Assembly: GCA_964625855.1 (NCBI GenBank)
Contig: CAZVFC010000009.1
Span: forward strand, 124,001 to 188,000
From: JAPLUA01 sp964625855
Lineage (GTDB): Bacteria; Verrucomicrobiota; Verrucomicrobiia; Limisphaerales; UBA8199
DNA length: 64,000 nt
Reading direction: 5' to 3'
Shown here: positions 10,485 to 19,564 of the stretch, in pieces
Layout of the letters: each line of letters begins with the position of its first letter
Position numbering within the stretch: position 1 is the stretch's first letter
Translations under genes and position numbers: made by a program
Notes under the pieces: generated by a model
Databases searched by the model: none
Seen by the model: the letters and a program-made list of their open reading frames with translations, nothing else
Told to the model about the DNA's origin: nothing

Positions 10485-13289
10485 ATGAATGCCTTCACTA
10501 ATCGCTGGAAGGACTTCTGTGAAATCCCGGCTCGCACACGTCCGTTGAAGGCCGCCGGGGGGCTCGGGCTCTTGATTATCTGCCTCGGGGCGGAGCGGCT
10601 GGAAGCGGCTGCCCTGCGGAACGCATCTGCGGGCCTCCAGCCAACGCGGTTGCGTTGTGAATATGCCGATAACCCGCTGGGCATTGATCGTTCGCAGCCC
10701 CGTTTGTTCTGGCAGGTGGAAAGCGACGAGCGCGGACAGCGCCAGACTGCCTACCAGGTTCTGGTCGCCTCTTCCGCGGAACTGCTCGCCAATGCCCAAG
10801 GTGATTTGTGGGACAGCGGCAAGGTCAGGTCGGACGAAACCACTCACATCTCCTATCAAGGCAAGCCGCTGGCCTCTTCTCAACGCGTCTTTTGGAAGGT
10901 CCGGGTGTGGGACCGGGCTGGCCAAGCTTCAGCCTGGAGTGTCCCGGCCACCTGGACCATGGGCCTTCTCGAGACGAACGCCTGGGAAGCAACCTGGATT
11001 TGCGGGCACGGTGCCAGCGAGACGCTGCTCTTGCGCAAGGAATTCCAAGTGCGGCAAGGCTTAGTGCGGGCAATCGCTCACGTCTCCGGCCTCGGCCAGT
11101 ACGAAATGTCGCTCAACGGCGCGAAGGCTGGCGACGATTTGCTCTCGCCGGGTTGGACGGCCTACAACACCACCGTGCTCTACGACACCCGGGATGTCAC
11201 TCCCCTGCTTTATGTAGGCACCAACGCCATCGGCCTCACGCTCGGCAACGGCATGTATAACGTCGTCCGCCGCAACCGGTTTGTTAAGTTTACCGGCTCT
11301 TTTGGCGCTCTACGGGCAATCCTCCACTTGCGTATGGAATACGCGGACGGATCAACTCAGATCCTGGGGACGGATGAATGCTGGCGGACGTGCCCCGGCC
11401 CGATCACGTTCTCCTGCATCTTCGGTGGAGAGGACTACGACGCGCGCCTTAACCCGGCCGGATGGGACTTGCCGGGCTTCGATGACCGGGCCTGGACGCC
11501 CGCAGTTCAGGTTATCCGCGCGCCTGGCAAACTGCGCGGACACACCTGCGCTGCCAGCCCCCTGCGGGCCATTGAAACGCGTGCCCCCGTCGCCGTGCTG
11601 GCGCTGACCAACGGTGAAACCATTTATGATCTCGGCCAGAACGCCCCCTACATGCCTCGGTTGCGCGTAACCGGACCTCCGGGAAGCACCGTGCGCCTCA
11701 CACCGGCAGAGATCCTCGGGCAGGACGGGCAGATTGATCGTGGCACCATGGGCGGCAGTGCCCGGGGAAGTTCCTGGTGGGAATACACCAAGCGAACCGC
11801 AGGAGCGGAGACCTGGTCCCCAAAATTCTGTTACATTGGCTGCCGATATCTGCAAGCCCGCTGCACCGGGGACCGGCCCGGCGGCGAGCCGCCGAGGATC
11901 GAATCCGTCGAAGGTGTGATTGTTCATTCCAGCGCCTCGCCCGTCGGCGAGTTCGCCTGCTCAAACGAGCTGCTAAACCGCATCCGCACCCTGGTCCGGT
12001 GGGCGCAGCGCGCCAACATGGTTTCTGTGCTTACTGATTGTCCTCACCGGGAAAAGCTGGGCTGGCTCGAACAGTACCATCTCAACGGCCCGGCCATTCG
12101 CTATGAGTTCGACCTTTACCGGCTGTTCACCAAAGGCATGAATGACATGGCCAACGCCCAACTGGAGAACGGGCTGGTGCCGAACATCGCCCCCGAATAC
12201 ACCCAGTTCAAAGGAACGTTCCGGGCTGCGGCGGAATGGGGCAGCGCCTTCCTCATCGTGCCTTGGCAACAATATCAGTTTGGCGCCGACCTTGATTTGC
12301 TCCGCTCCCAATACGAGGCGATGAAGCGCTACTTCGCTTTCCTGGAAAGCCAGGCCAAGGATGACGTCGTCTCCGAGGGCTTGGGGGATTGGTATGATCT
12401 GGGGCCCAAGAAGCCGGGTTTCGCCCAACTGACGCCGCCCCCGGTCACCGCCACGGCCTTCTATTATTATGACGCCTGGATGCTTTCGCAGGTCGCCGCG
12501 TTGCTGAATCGCGAGGACGAGGCGAAGGATTACGCCGCCCGTGCCGAGCGCATCCGTGCCAGTTATGACCGCCATTTTCTCCGTACCGAGAACGGCAACC
12601 GCAGCTACGCCACCGGCTCCCAATGTGCCAACGCCGTTCCGCTGGTCCTCGGCATTGTCGCGGCCGAAGACCGGGACGCGGTGCTCGCCGCTCTGGTTCG
12701 CGATGTGGAAACCCGAGGTTGGGCCATGACGACGGGCGACGTTGGGTTTCGCTTCCTGCTGCAAGCCCTCGCCCGGGGAGGGCGCTCCGACGTCATCTAC
12801 AACATGATCAACCAGGACGAGAAACCGGGTTACGGATACCAGCTCAGGATGGGGGCGACCAGCCTGACCGAATCCTGGGATGCGAACCGCAGTTCGTCGC
12901 ACAACCACTTCATGCTCGGCCAGATCACCGAGTGGTTCTACAAGGACCTGGCGGGCATTGACACCGACCTCGCTGGGCCCGGCTTCAAGAAAATCGTCAT
13001 CCACCCGCAGCCGGTTGGCGATCTCACCTGGGTTCGCGCCGCCTACGACTCAATCCGGGGCCGCATCGTCAGCCGTTGGAGGCAGGAGGGTGACAAGTTC
13101 ACCCTTGAACTCACTGTCCCCGCCAACACGACGGCTACTGTGGTTCTGCCGGCCAGGGACGGCAGCAGGGTGCTGGAGGGAGGAAAACCAGCCGGGCAAA
13201 GCACGGGAGTGCAGCTCCTTCGTCAGGAGAGAGATCGCGCAGTTTTCGCAGTGACGTCAGGTGACTACGTGTTCGAAACGCGCCTGTGA
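10485..13289 (+). CDS. Alpha-L-rhamnosidase, GH78
   Basis: 934 residues from ATG 10485; ATG 10458 is an alternative, while the upstream open-frame start at 10374 lies in the terminator. A hydrophobic export segment (KAAGGLGLLIICLGA) precedes the GH78 domains: N-terminal Ig-like domain (PTRLRCEYADNPLGID, PRLFWQVES), the lectin-like N domain (GLGQYEMSLNGAKAGDDLLSPGWTAY), the (alpha/alpha)6 barrel with TDCPHREKLGWLEQYH and LGDWYDLGP, then MGATSLTESWD and the C-terminal beta domain. It would release terminal rhamnose from rhamnogalacturonan or rhamnosides. The DCPHREKLGWLE variant of the more common DCPQRDERLGW signature marks a distinct subgroup, so the exact substrate is uncertain. Confidence 0.9.
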   Translation: MNAFTNRWKDFCEIPARTRPLKAAGGLGLLIICLGAERLEAAALRNASAGLQPTRLRCEYADNPLGIDRSQPRLFWQVESDERGQRQTAYQVLVASSAELLANAQGDLWDSGKVRSDETTHISYQGKPLASSQRVFWKVRVWDRAGQASAWSVPATWTMGLLETNAWEATWICGHGASETLLLRKEFQVRQGLVRAIAHVSGLGQYEMSLNGAKAGDDLLSPGWTAYNTTVLYDTRDVTPLLYVGTNAIGLTLGNGMYNVVRRNRFVKFTGSFGALRAILHLRMEYADGSTQILGTDECWRTCPGPITFSCIFGGEDYDARLNPAGWDLPGFDDRAWTPAVQVIRAPGKLRGHTCAASPLRAIETRAPVAVLALTNGETIYDLGQNAPYMPRLRVTGPPGSTVRLTPAEILGQDGQIDRGTMGGSARGSSWWEYTKRTAGAETWSPKFCYIGCRYLQARCTGDRPGGEPPRIESVEGVIVHSSASPVGEFACSNELLNRIRTLVRWAQRANMVSVLTDCPHREKLGWLEQYHLNGPAIRYEFDLYRLFTKGMNDMANAQLENGLVPNIAPEYTQFKGTFRAAAEWGSAFLIVPWQQYQFGADLDLLRSQYEAMKRYFAFLESQAKDDVVSEGLGDWYDLGPKKPGFAQLTPPPVTATAFYYYDAWMLSQVAALLNREDEAKDYAARAERIRASYDRHFLRTENGNRSYATGSQCANAVPLVLGIVAAEDRDAVLAALVRDVETRGWAMTTGDVGFRFLLQALARGGRSDVIYNMINQDEKPGYGYQLRMGATSLTESWDANRSSSHNHFMLGQITEWFYKDLAGIDTDLAGPGFKKIVIHPQPVGDLTWVRAAYDSIRGRIVSRWRQEGDKFTLELTVPANTTATVVLPARDGSRVLEGGKPAGQSTGVQLLRQERDRAVFAVTSGDYVFETRL

Positions 13290-13344
13290 CTGGCGCCTGA
13301 GCTGCCACTGGAATCACTGTCGCAGCGCGCCGCGGCTGCGGCGG

Positions 13345-14031
13345 CTATTTCGACGGCGGAGTCGTCTGTCTGGCAACATCCGTCTGTCTGGCTTCCCATT
13401 CCCTTGTCGCCTTGGCCACATTAAACCCTTTCGCGCGGAGGCGGGCGTTGATCTGATCCTTGTACTTCTGAAAGATGGCGGACTTCTCGTCGGCGCTGCC
13501 GCCGTCCATGGCTTCCTCGCGTGCTTCCTTGAGCGCCGCTAGAATCATCGCTTTATCGCTGCTTGTGAGGTTGGGCAGGATCTCGGAGTAGGCTTTGTAG
13601 GTCACCTCGACCTTGTGGTAGGTCATCTTGTCTTTGACCGTTTCCACCTGTTCAGGCGTCAACTCGGCCGAGAGCTTGGCGAGAAACCGATCGTGAAGAG
13701 TCCCCGAGACGATCGGCAGGATGGCGGCGCGGTTGGTCGCGGCGTCTGGGGCGTCCTTTTCCAGCGCGTTGAACATCTGATCCATGGCCTCGTCCCGCGC
13801 CCGCAACGCACGATACTGGGCCACGATGACGCTGTGCAGTCGGTTCGACTTGGCCGCATCGTTCAGGTTAAGCAATCCGACAATGGCAGCGCTTCGCCTC
13901 GCGATGGCTTCCGTGTAGACCGCTTCCTTCTCTTCGGTTGTGAACGGAGGTGTGCTCTGGGCGGTTGCAAACTCGCCACAGAGGGAACCCACCGCCAATG
14001 TGACTGCGAGGAGCAGAGTATGATTCGTCAT
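13345..14031 (-). CDS. DUF3826 family exported protein
   Basis: 228 residues from ATG 14031, which begins a signal peptide (MTNHTLLLAVTLAVGSLCGE). The mature protein is helical and charged, with AELTPEQVETVKDKMTYHKVEVTYKAY and ILAALKEAREEAMDGGSADEKSAIFQKYK, matching my recollection of DUF3826, a family encoded beside pectin and rhamnogalacturonan degradation genes in Bacteroidetes and Verrucomicrobia. The function is unknown. The open frame continues 142 codons upstream, but that part is a remnant of a different protein (see 14032-14535). Confidence 0.75.
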   Translation of the reverse strand: MTNHTLLLAVTLAVGSLCGEFATAQSTPPFTTEEKEAVYTEAIARRSAAIVGLLNLNDAAKSNRLHSVIVAQYRALRARDEAMDQMFNALEKDAPDAATNRAAILPIVSGTLHDRFLAKLSAELTPEQVETVKDKMTYHKVEVTYKAYSEILPNLTSSDKAMILAALKEAREEAMDGGSADEKSAIFQKYKDQINARLRAKGFNVAKATREWEARQTDVARQTTPPSK

Positions 14032-14535
14032 GCCGATATCACTGTATGGGCGCACCGCGCCCTGTCGAGCCGAAAGATGCCGCAGAGGAGCAAGCCCTAT
14101 CGCGAGTCGCCAGACGACGTTCCGCAAGTCACCGTCGAGCGTTGTTGTTCCCAGCACGTCTCCGCCAATAGTGCTGGTCGCAATGCTTTTGAGCGTAGCC
14201 GCGCCCGCGCTGAGCTGCGGGCCTTTGCGGAGCGAGAACCTGGCGCCGTTTCGGTCCACGCTGGCCAGCAGTCCCGTCTGCTTCCTGATGCCCACCGTGA
14301 GGTCTTCGCATCTCAACCGGATTGTGTCGCCCGTCTCGCCAGCGAACTGCGCCTGGCGCGATGGTACCTTCGCGAGATTCGTCAAGCCCTCCAGCCGCGG
14401 GAGGGGCCAGATCCACGTCCACAACTCACGCCCGCCTGGATCGTGCACGCGCGACACCCAACGCCACCGCGATTGCCAATAGCCGCGAGCTGGGCGGCCG
14501 CTTCCTTTCGGTTCTCGGGGTTGGAATCGCAGCCT
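14032..14535 (-). pseudogene. Remnant of a large carbohydrate-active enzyme
   Basis: Between the AraC stop codon and the DUF3826 start lies an uninterrupted frame with clear protein character but no good start. It includes WRWVSRVHDPGGRELWTW, FAGETGDTIRLR, GLLASVDRNGARFSLRKGPQ and GDLRNVVWRLA. The pattern (TGLLASV...G...GP followed by a GDL..V.WR strand) resembles an internal beta-sandwich domain of large glycosidases such as GH2, or of rhamnogalacturonan lyases. I read it as an internal fragment left by deletion, fused in frame to both neighbours' boundaries. Family assignment is tentative. Confidence 0.55.
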
Positions 14536-15387
14536 TCAAGCTTTCCAATGCCGGCGGAACTCGGACGGGCTCATGCCGGCGCCGCGGCGGAAGAAGTGAG
14601 CGAAATAGAACTCGCTCGAGAAATTCAATTGGGCGGCGACATCCTTGACCGAAAGCCGCTCATCAGCCAGCAGCAGACGCGCCTGGTCCAGGCGTGCGCG
14701 CTGGATATGCTGGTGAATTGTGCCCTGTTTGACGCTGTGGAACAGCGCGCGCAGGCCCGAGTAGCTCACCTTCGCTACGGTCGCCAACTCCTTGGCCTTC
14801 CAATCGCGGAAAGGATTGGCCGCGATGGCGTTGAGCGCCCGCACGACGGGCACCGGCAGTTCCGCGTGCGGGGACGCAAGGAGACTCCGCGACATAAGCA
14901 GCTTGCCCAGCAGGTTGGTAATCACCACGTGGACCTGCCACTCCCAGCCTGTCGGCCGTCGTCGCACCAGGCGCACCAACTCGGTGTACGTTCGTTTTAA
15001 GACACCAAAGTCGTTCAGAATGAACTCGGAAGTAGCGTCCCCGCGCAGTTCTTCGTGCCAGAACTCCAGCCCCGGGCCACCGAACCGAAAACCCGTGATG
15101 GTGAGATGCTTCTTCATCGCCGGCGCATAGGTTCGCGGCTTGCTCATGTCCACCAGCCACACCTTGTGGCCGCGGCAGAGCGCAAAACACCGGCTGTCAT
15201 ATTCCAAACTACCTTCGCCGGACTGTATCCAGAAGAGGTGCGCCCCGGCTTTCTCGAATGGCCCATGGTGGTCTGGCTCGCTCAGTCGACGCGAACCTAT
15301 CGAGAAGAGATACCAAAGCAGTCTTCGCGCGACTCGAGAAGGCTCAGCGAAAACCAAATTGCCCTCAGGTCCTAGCAATCTAGTCAT
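14536..15387 (-). CDS. AraC-family transcriptional regulator
   Basis: 283 residues. The C-terminal ~100 residues form the double helix-turn-helix: AKELATVAKVSYSGLRALFHS (first HTH) and VKDVAAQLNFSSEFYFAHFF followed by MSPSEFRRHW (second HTH and AraC signature). The N-terminal ~170 residues are a cupin-like sensing domain (AHLFWIQSGEGSLEYDSR). AraC proteins in such loci usually respond to a sugar and activate adjacent glycosidase genes, so the GH78/GH95/DUF3826 genes are candidate targets by position only. Confidence 0.88.
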   Translation of the reverse strand: MTRLLGPEGNLVFAEPSRVARRLLWYLFSIGSRRLSEPDHHGPFEKAGAHLFWIQSGEGSLEYDSRCFALCRGHKVWLVDMSKPRTYAPAMKKHLTITGFRFGGPGLEFWHEELRGDATSEFILNDFGVLKRTYTELVRLVRRRPTGWEWQVHVVITNLLGKLLMSRSLLASPHAELPVPVVRALNAIAANPFRDWKAKELATVAKVSYSGLRALFHSVKQGTIHQHIQRARLDQARLLLADERLSVKDVAAQLNFSSEFYFAHFFRRGAGMSPSEFRRHWKA

Positions 15388-15497
15388 CCCACGTCCTCTA
15401 GCAGAATGGGGCGCGCCCTGTCAAATGAACAGCGCGAACGAATCGAACTGCATCGCCCTCAGCACGAGGCAACGCCTGGGATGCCATAACCGAACGA

Positions 15498-16406
15498 TTA
15501 CGGATTGGTTGGCTTGATCTCGACCGGCGGGATGGGAGCGACCGACTGCTCACCCAACAGCTCTTCAGGCGTGGGTGCGGGCAAGTCACGGGCCGTTACG
15601 CGGCGAGTCCCCCCGGTCACGGTAATCCTTCCGTCGGCTTCCGGATGGAGCCGCGGGCGGGTGTTGACGTAATCGTAGGTTTGGCGGACCATCAACTGCC
15701 CATCGGTGTTGAAGACCGTGTAATTATAGGAGCGGGGTCTGTCCTGGTAGAGCAGGTGCAGGTTGCTCGAGCTGTCCACCTGCGGATCCGGCCGGCCGAA
15801 CGAAACCAACGGGCCGATGGGAAAGACGCGAAAGACCTTCGCGCCGGAGGCATCGGTCAGACGTAAGTACAGGCGCAGTTGGTTTTTGAGGTAACGGGCC
15901 TGCTGCAGCACGTATTTGCGAACTTCAGGCATCGAGTTGGTTGCACCCGGAGGTGGAGGCACTCCGACCTCTTGCTCCCAGATCTTGGCCCCCTCAATGA
16001 TGTTGAACCTCCTGGGCGGGCTCGTGATTGCGCGATTCCATCCCTGGATTCGGACCGTTGCCGTCACCGAATACCCTCCCGGGATCGTGGCGGAGAAATA
16101 AGGAGCCAGGTCCACGTGCTTGATCAGCACTTTGGAGGAAGGCAACAGCACCTCACCCGTAACGGGCACGTCACCAGTCTTGGGAACGATCTCCTGGTCG
16201 CGCGACTCCACCGAAAAGGTCAGCCAATCGTCCTCGACACCCAGTCGCAAGATCTGTCCCGAACGGTTGGTGATGCGGACCGCCGCCGGGATGGCTTCAC
16301 CGGGCAGGAATTGGTCCTGATCCTGGGTGATCTCGAGCGTCACCTGGGCTGGCGCCTGCGGCAACGCGGCGAGCAGAAAACAGGCCCATAAGCTGATATG
16401 CTTCAT
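15498..16406 (-). CDS. Exported hypothetical protein with Ig-like N-terminal domain
   Basis: 302 residues with a signal peptide (MKHISLWACFLLAALPQAPA). Residues 20-130 look like a beta-sandwich similar to intracellular-proteinase-inhibitor or Ig-like folds (ITQDQDQFLPGEAIPAAVRITNRSGQILRLG). The middle is beta-rich (LHLLYQDRPRSYNYTVFNTDG) and the end is Pro-rich. No catalytic motif is recognised. It lies apart from the AraC gene (110 bp) and probably forms its own unit. Confidence 0.7.
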   Translation of the reverse strand: MKHISLWACFLLAALPQAPAQVTLEITQDQDQFLPGEAIPAAVRITNRSGQILRLGVEDDWLTFSVESRDQEIVPKTGDVPVTGEVLLPSSKVLIKHVDLAPYFSATIPGGYSVTATVRIQGWNRAITSPPRRFNIIEGAKIWEQEVGVPPPPGATNSMPEVRKYVLQQARYLKNQLRLYLRLTDASGAKVFRVFPIGPLVSFGRPDPQVDSSSNLHLLYQDRPRSYNYTVFNTDGQLMVRQTYDYVNTRPRLHPEADGRITVTGGTRRVTARDLPAPTPEELLGEQSVAPIPPVEIKPTNP

Positions 16407-16480
16407 GGAGTCACTTTAAGTCGGTTCCAGGACGTAGCAAGCCGCAAAGCGAAAGGCAGTGACAGGGCGCACCTTCGCGG

Positions 16481-17500
16481 TCAAGGAGTCCCCAACCGCG
16501 AGATGACTGCTTGCACAGCAGCAGACGGCGGCAGCGCGCGAAGGCATTCGCAGTACCTGGCGTAAGTGCAACGGGGTTTCAGGCAGGGAACACAGGGCAG
16601 TTCGAGCTGCAACACATGGTCGAGCTGACGGTAAGGGCCGGTGCGATAGGGCGACGTGGGCCCGAAGAGGGCAACCACGGGTTTGCCCAGTGCGGCAGCT
16701 ACGTGCATGGGGCCGGTGTCATTGGTCACCATCAGCTCGCTCAGCCGAAGCCACTCGACCATCTCCGGCAGAGAAAGTCTGCCCGTCAGATCCAGGCAGC
16801 GCGGCCCCACGGCGCCCGAGACGGCCTCGCCCAGCGGCCGCTCGTCACTGCCGCCCAGCACGGCAAAGCGCGTTTGCGGGTAATGGGCCGCAAGCTGGCG
16901 CACGACCTCGGCGTAATACTCGGCAGGCCATCGTTTGTTGAGCCAGCGCGCGCCGGGTTGAAGCACAATCCACCGCGTCCCGTCCACCGGCCACTTCTCG
17001 CGAAGGATTCGGGCCAGAGCCGGGCGTTCGGGCAGCCACTGAAAATTCCAGTGTACCGGCACGTCCAGCGAGGACAGCACCTTTAGATACCAGTCCACGG
17101 CGTGGGTGCGAGGGGAGGGGCGCTGGACAATCAGGTCGTAGAATCCCCGCGCCCCTTCGCGCGGTTCGTCGAGGCCAACCGCCAGTTTCCCGTTTGCAAA
17201 CCACGCGAACAGCCCGCTGCGCATCAGGCATTGCAGATCCAGCACCCAGTCGAAAGCCTGCCGCCGCATCCACCAAATACTGCGGACGATTTCGGGCCAG
17301 CGCCGGGGCGCGGCCCAGCGGCGGCGGTGAAAGCGGATTACTCCGGCAAGATCGGGGTCGCCCAGGAGCAAGGGCGCCAGGGTCACGTCAATCCACCAGT
17401 AAACCTGGCTCGCGGGGAGGTGTTGCTTGATCAGACGAAGGACTGGCAGCGCCTGGACAACGTCGCCAAGTGAGCTTGGCTTCAAAATGAGGATTTTCAC
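16481..17500 (-). CDS. Glycosyltransferase family 9 (LPS heptosyltransferase-like)
   Basis: 339 residues. The N-terminus MKILILKPSSLGDVVQALPV and the C-terminal signature VTNDTGPMHVAAALGKPVVALFGPTSP are diagnostic for GT9. The family transfers ADP-heptose, or related sugars, to lipopolysaccharide core on the cytoplasmic side of the inner membrane. Four Cys near the end (LELPCVPCLKPRCTYARYCEC) are a common feature of the heptosyltransferase II-like branch. Whether heptose is the substrate cannot be told. Confidence 0.88.
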   Translation of the reverse strand: MKILILKPSSLGDVVQALPVLRLIKQHLPASQVYWWIDVTLAPLLLGDPDLAGVIRFHRRRWAAPRRWPEIVRSIWWMRRQAFDWVLDLQCLMRSGLFAWFANGKLAVGLDEPREGARGFYDLIVQRPSPRTHAVDWYLKVLSSLDVPVHWNFQWLPERPALARILREKWPVDGTRWIVLQPGARWLNKRWPAEYYAEVVRQLAAHYPQTRFAVLGGSDERPLGEAVSGAVGPRCLDLTGRLSLPEMVEWLRLSELMVTNDTGPMHVAAALGKPVVALFGPTSPYRTGPYRQLDHVLQLELPCVPCLKPRCTYARYCECLRALPPSAAVQAVISRLGTP

Positions 17501-17572
17501 ACCGAAACCGCTTTCGGCGCGCCGTTCCTGCGTGGCGAACGGCCTGCGGAAGCGAGCCTCATTGATCCGGGG

Positions 17573-18295
17573 CTACCTGCCAAACGCCAAGCGCTCCGCT
17601 AGGCGGGGAGGCAGCCCGGCATCAAGGATCTTACGCTGGGCGGTGGCGATGTCGTACTCCAGCCGGCGCAGCTCGATCGTCCCTTCGTCCATGTCGTAGA
17701 CCACATAGCCGGCCTTGGGATTATTGTCGCGCGGTTGCCCGACGGCCCCGACGTTTACAAAGTACTTCTTGCCGGGCTCCACCTTGAATTTGGAATACGT
17801 GCCGCCCCGCACCATGTTGTCGCGAATGAACGCGACGGGAACGTGCGTGTGGCCGAAGAAACAGACCGCCGTATTTTGGTACGTAAAACTGGCCGCGGCA
17901 GCGAGCTTGTCGAACACGTAGCCCCACCGCTGGGGACCATCGAGCGTGGCGTGGACGATGGTGAAGTTGGTAATCATGCGCGCATACTTGAGATCGCGCA
18001 GCCACTGGCGGTCGTCCGGCGTCAACTGTCTTCGGGTCCAGCTTACGGCCTCGGCAGCCGCCGGATTGAACCCATCCAGCGGCTGGTCAGTTGAGCAGTA
18101 TTCGTCGTGATTCCCTTTCACGACCGGTATCTTCATCTTGCGGACAATGTCCAGGCATTCCTTGGGATTGGCGTTGTAGCCGACCACGTCACCCAGGCAG
18201 GCATAATGGGTGCACCGCTGCTCTTTAATATCCTCCAAAACGACCGTAAACGCCTCGAGGTTGGCGTGGATGTCCGCTATGATGGCAAACTTCAT
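17573..18295 (-). CDS. Calcineurin-like metallophosphoesterase
   Basis: 240 residues with all metal-binding blocks: DIHANLEA (17 nt after the start), GDVVGYNANP, GNHDEY, IVHATLDGP and GHTHVPVA. This is the YfcE/MJ0936-like compact class of metallophosphoesterases, which hydrolyse phosphodiesters or phosphoproteins in the cytoplasm with two metal ions. The acylphosphatase gene ends 4 bp upstream of its start, so the two are probably co-transcribed. The physiological substrate is unknown. Confidence 0.88.
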   Translation of the reverse strand: MKFAIIADIHANLEAFTVVLEDIKEQRCTHYACLGDVVGYNANPKECLDIVRKMKIPVVKGNHDEYCSTDQPLDGFNPAAAEAVSWTRRQLTPDDRQWLRDLKYARMITNFTIVHATLDGPQRWGYVFDKLAAAASFTYQNTAVCFFGHTHVPVAFIRDNMVRGGTYSKFKVEPGKKYFVNVGAVGQPRDNNPKAGYVVYDMDEGTIELRRLEYDIATAQRKILDAGLPPRLAERLAFGR

Positions 18296-18299
18296 GTAA

Positions 18300-18596
18300 C
18301 TATCTTATGATTTCAAACCCACGGAACTCGTTCTTCGCTTCGGCCCAGGACACTGCTTCGTTCCGAATAAAATGCTCCACGCCCGACTCGCGGATCGCCT
18401 GCCGAAAAGCGGCCAGCTCGTCCTTGGCGCCCTCGGCAACCAATTCCACGGCACCGTCCGTCCGATTTCGGATCGTGCCGGTTACATCGAAACCGTTGGC
18501 GACCGACTTCACGGTGTAGCGAAAACCGACACCCTGCACATGGCCCGAGTAAACTATTTGAATTCGGCTGCGATTCACATTAAATGTTCGGGCCAA
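18300..18596 (-). CDS. acyP: Acylphosphatase
   Basis: 98 residues, the usual length. The family signature YSGHVQGVGFRYTVKSVA supplies the phosphate-binding loop and catalytic Arg, and GTIRNRTDGAVELVAEG supplies the catalytic Asn. It hydrolyses acyl phosphates such as acetyl phosphate in the cytoplasm. It is the upstream member of a likely two-gene unit with the metallophosphoesterase. Confidence 0.92.
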   Translation of the reverse strand: MARTFNVNRSRIQIVYSGHVQGVGFRYTVKSVANGFDVTGTIRNRTDGAVELVAEGAKDELAAFRQAIRESGVEHFIRNEAVSWAEAKNEFRGFEIIR

Positions 18597-19034
18597 TGTG
18601 CCACAACCGGCTCATTTCCGGTAGGGAAATTGCCTCTCTGCCGGTATTGACAACGAAGATGAACGCACAAAACCAAAGAGAGCGCAACGTTATTCGCGCG
18701 CTTGGCTTCGCTGCGCATTCCAGCCCGAGCCTGGTTGGGGAGTGCGAATGTCCGCAGGGCGTAACTCCCCACTCTGCGCATGGGCAGGATACCCGGCGGC
18801 AAGCATCAACTACCGCGAGAGGCACGAAGCTGAGCACGGTGCCGACATCCTCGAAGACTCGGTGGTCATTGAAGTGCTCTGGCCGGTCCGCGAGGACTAT
18901 GTGCCGTGCGGGTGTGAACCAGTCCGCGCTGACTGACTTCTGTTCTGCTGCGGAACACGACGGCCTGCAAGACCTGCTGCTGCTGAAGCGGCTGTTGGCG
19001 AAGACGATCCGCCACGGCTTACACGAGCACAGTC
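18597..19034. other. Intergenic stretch without a supported gene
   Basis: Open frames cross this stretch on both strands (for example a 393-codon minus frame spanning 18580-19761 and a 171-codon plus frame), but their translations are Arg/Cys-rich and low in motifs. A DUF2442 partner expected near the DUF4160 gene was looked for and not found. Confidence 0.4.
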
Positions 19035-19313
19035 TCAATCGGCAAACACGAGACAGTCGGCCGCCTGGCGGGCAAGCGGCGTCGCCAGCTTCAGGTTGAT
19101 CTTCCGGATGGAGCCGAATTCGTTTTGGTGCCAACGCACCCACCAGAGCGCCCAATCCCGCACCCACGACGGCGCGTCGCCCTGGATAACCCGCAGCGGG
19201 TTCAGGCCGATGACCAACTCGCTGTCGCCATAGAACGCGTGGACGTGCGTTCCGAACGTCCGGTCTATCAACAGCCGCATAACGATTCCGCAAGACTTGG
19301 CAATTACTGGCAT
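19035..19313 (-). CDS. DUF4160 domain protein (toxin-antitoxin-associated)
   Basis: 92 residues from ATG 19313. MPVIAKSCGIVMRLLIDRT, HVHAFYGDSELVIGLNPLRV and WALWWVRWHQNEF match the DUF4160 pattern (start MPxI...G I.. .. F.D H.pHhHA.Y, a central acidic strand, then W...h..EL). DUF4160 genes normally occur with a DUF2442 gene in putative toxin-antitoxin pairs. No partner is visible here, so this may be a stranded half of a pair. Translation of the frame upstream of 19313 lacks protein character, which fixes the start. Confidence 0.7.
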   Translation of the reverse strand: MPVIAKSCGIVMRLLIDRTFGTHVHAFYGDSELVIGLNPLRVIQGDAPSWVRDWALWWVRWHQNEFGSIRKINLKLATPLARQAADCLVFAD

Positions 19314-19564
19314 ACCGATCTTCTCTGTTGCTGACGCGCCGCCCAACACGACAACGGGAAGGCACCCGCAGGAACTGTGTTTGGGCCAACGGCCATGGTT
19401 GCCGGAGGCAGATGCAGATGTGGTGCCAACGCCGCGCAGGCGCAAATTCCAGCCAAACCCTCAAGAAACGGCTCGCCACCCTGCGCGAAGTCGCGCAGCC
19501 TGTGCGCAGCACTGCGCACCGTTTGCACTCCGCGGCGCGCGCACGAAATGAAGCGGAATGGGCC

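Noticed and set aside
18742..18936. 64-codon plus frame (ending ILEDSVVIEVLWPVREDYV...)
   Set aside because: The second half looks somewhat coding-like, but there is no family match and the start is poor; too weak to list as a gene.
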